Of a stretch of DNA of 64,000 bases, positions 63,063 through 64,000 are shown in pieces. Below the pieces are notes generated by a model, which worked only from the letters and a program-made list of their open reading frames with translations, was not told the DNA's origin and did not search any database. The stretch's first letter is position 1. Every line of letters begins with the position of its first letter. Origin of the DNA: Desulfocapsa sp. (GTDB lineage: Bacteria > Desulfobacterota > Desulfobulbia > Desulfobulbales > Desulfocapsaceae); contig JANTGG010000003.1 of NCBI GenBank assembly GCA_024763035.1, forward strand, positions 20,574 through 84,573, read 5' to 3'. The position numbers were made by a program, and so were the translations under genes.

Positions 63063-64000
63063 CGGCAGATTGTTCCATATCTCCTTCTTCCATTTCCTCT
63101 TCCGCTTCAGGTGCCACCAGATCCATTGCCACAACCTTTTCATTATCCGCCAGGTTGATCAAACGAACTCCCTGTGTTGTTCTGCCGATAATCCGTACAT
63201 TTTCAAGGGGCATGCGAATCATTTTCCCGGAGTTGGCAATAAGCATAACTTCAGTTTCATCATCCACCTGCATGGAACCAACCACCTTCCCGTTTCGCTC
63301 ACTTGCCTTAATGGCAAGAATCCCTTTACCGCCACGTTTCTGAATACGATGTTCCGAAACATCAGTCCGTTTCCCGTAACCGTTTTCAGTAACAGTCAAA
63401 ATGGAATCTGCAGAAGAGACAACAATTGCACCCACAACCACATCCCCTTCATTCAGCTTGATACCCCTGACACCAGCAGCGGTTCTGCCCATGGTACGAA
63501 CATCGGATTCATGGAAATGTATGGATGCCCCGTTTTCAGAGACAAGGAATATGGTATCATCACCGCTCAGGATATGAGCTGCAATGATCTCGTCATTCTC
63601 ATTAATGGTGAGAGCTTTTTTTCCACGTTTTCTGGGTTTAACAAATTCCTGCAGACTGGTTTTCTTCACCCTTCCCAATCGGGTAACCATAAGAATGGTT
63701 TTATCGCTGCTCTCCTCGTTAAGTTCGGAAATGGGCAGAATGGCTGCCAGTTTTTCATCTTCTGCAAGGTTGAGCAGATTCACTATCGCCTTGCCTCGTG
63801 CTGTTCGTCCGGCGAGGGGCAGCTGATAGACCTTTCTCCAGAAAATTTTTCCAAAATTGGTAAAAAAGAGGAAGGTATCAAGGGTGGATGCCACATACAG
63901 GTTGGAGACAAAATCCTCCTCAATGTTTTTCACACCAAAAACACCCTTCCCGCCGCGATGCTGTGATCGATAGAGGGTAACTGGGTTTCGCTTGATATAG
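63055..64000 (-). CDS. gyrA: DNA gyrase subunit A, C-terminal part (cut by window edge)
   Basis: The frame enters from beyond position 64000 and ends at 63055. The visible part is the six-bladed beta-pinwheel that wraps DNA, with the GyrA-box QHRGGKG near 63961 (a His for the usual Arg at the second position) and repeated blades such as RAARGKAIVNLL, RKRGKKALTI and KRGGKGILAIKASERNGKV. It ends in an acidic tail (EAEEEMEEGDMEQSADE), as in many proteobacterial GyrA. The N-terminal breakage-reunion domain is outside the window. It begins an apparent operon gyrA / gpsA / AI-2E family / DUF1456. Confidence 0.95.
   Translation of the reverse strand, partial: YIKRNPVTLYRSQHRGGKGVFGVKNIEEDFVSNLYVASTLDTFLFFTNFGKIFWRKVYQLPLAGRTARGKAIVNLLNLAEDEKLAAILPISELNEESSDKTILMVTRLGRVKKTSLQEFVKPRKRGKKALTINENDEIIAAHILSGDDTIFLVSENGASIHFHESDVRTMGRTAAGVRGIKLNEGDVVVGAIVVSSADSILTVTENGYGKRTDVSEHRIQKRGGKGILAIKASERNGKVVGSMQVDDETEVMLIANSGKMIRMPLENVRIIGRTTQGVRLINLADNEKVVAMDLVAPEAEEEMEEGDMEQSADE

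Overview
The window looks like chromosome from a Gram-negative bacterium of the Desulfobacterota type (a Desulfobulbales-like sulfate reducer is my best guess). The reasons are an outer-membrane porin, an RND exporter and a LolA-like protein, a DsrE-family protein, a CD1871A/Fe-S membrane pair, and a chromosomal parS-parA-parB locus. This is inference from gene content, not a phylogenetic result. Most of the window is dense and moderately GC-rich; about 50.8-60.3 kb is AT-richer, repeat-rich and accessory.

1-19.8 kb is mostly housekeeping. It starts with the cut end of a PqqD-like gene, a membrane protein, radA, an EI24-like membrane protein, a HAMP adenylate cyclase, a DsrE-family gene with a clear promoter, and a porin. 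A minus-strand run follows: rdgC-like, an unknown gene, gatB, radC, hemW. Next come tRNA-Lys and tRNA-Glu with promoter and terminator, then a nadB / double-ACT / UPF0210 operon. A perfect parS lies in the nadB leader, beside parA and parB. After that come an MTH1187-family gene, a 52-residue CD1871A-type gene with its Fe-S membrane partner, and an SH3 protein.

20.0-45.3 kb is a lipopeptide biosynthetic cluster on the plus strand: RND adaptor and permease, 4'-phosphopantetheinyl transferase, a LolA-like protein, a fatty-acyl-AMP-ligase/PKS of 2696 residues, a free-standing condensation-like acyltransferase, a two-module NRPS ending in a reductase, and a second condensation-like acyltransferase. 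Read co-linearly, a free fatty acid is adenylated, loaded on an ACP, extended by one malonyl unit and keto-reduced. The dehydratase lacks its catalytic His, so a 3-hydroxyacyl chain is expected. The NRPS would then join it to Gln and a second, unpredicted amino acid, and the reductase would release an aldehyde or alcohol. This resembles lipopeptide-aldehyde protease or proteasome inhibitors in plan and is the most interesting system here. A PAS/histidine kinase/receiver hybrid lies convergently at its end.

47.2-50.5 kb holds two tRNA-Ser genes with promoter and terminator, a GAF/sigma-54 activator, queH and rdgB.

50.8-60.3 kb is the accessory island: a secreted repeat protein, a RAYT transposase relic, two orphan Rhs C-terminal cassettes each followed by a small membrane protein (possible toxin/immunity pairs), several copies of a palindrome-rich repeat, a MITE-like element, an intact IS4-family element with 19-bp inverted repeats and a 10-bp target duplication inside one repeat copy, and two XRE/PIN toxin-antitoxin loci.

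60.4-64 kb returns to core genes on the minus strand: gyrA (C-terminal part, running off the window), gpsA, an AI-2E-family transporter and a DUF1456 gene, tightly spaced as one operon.
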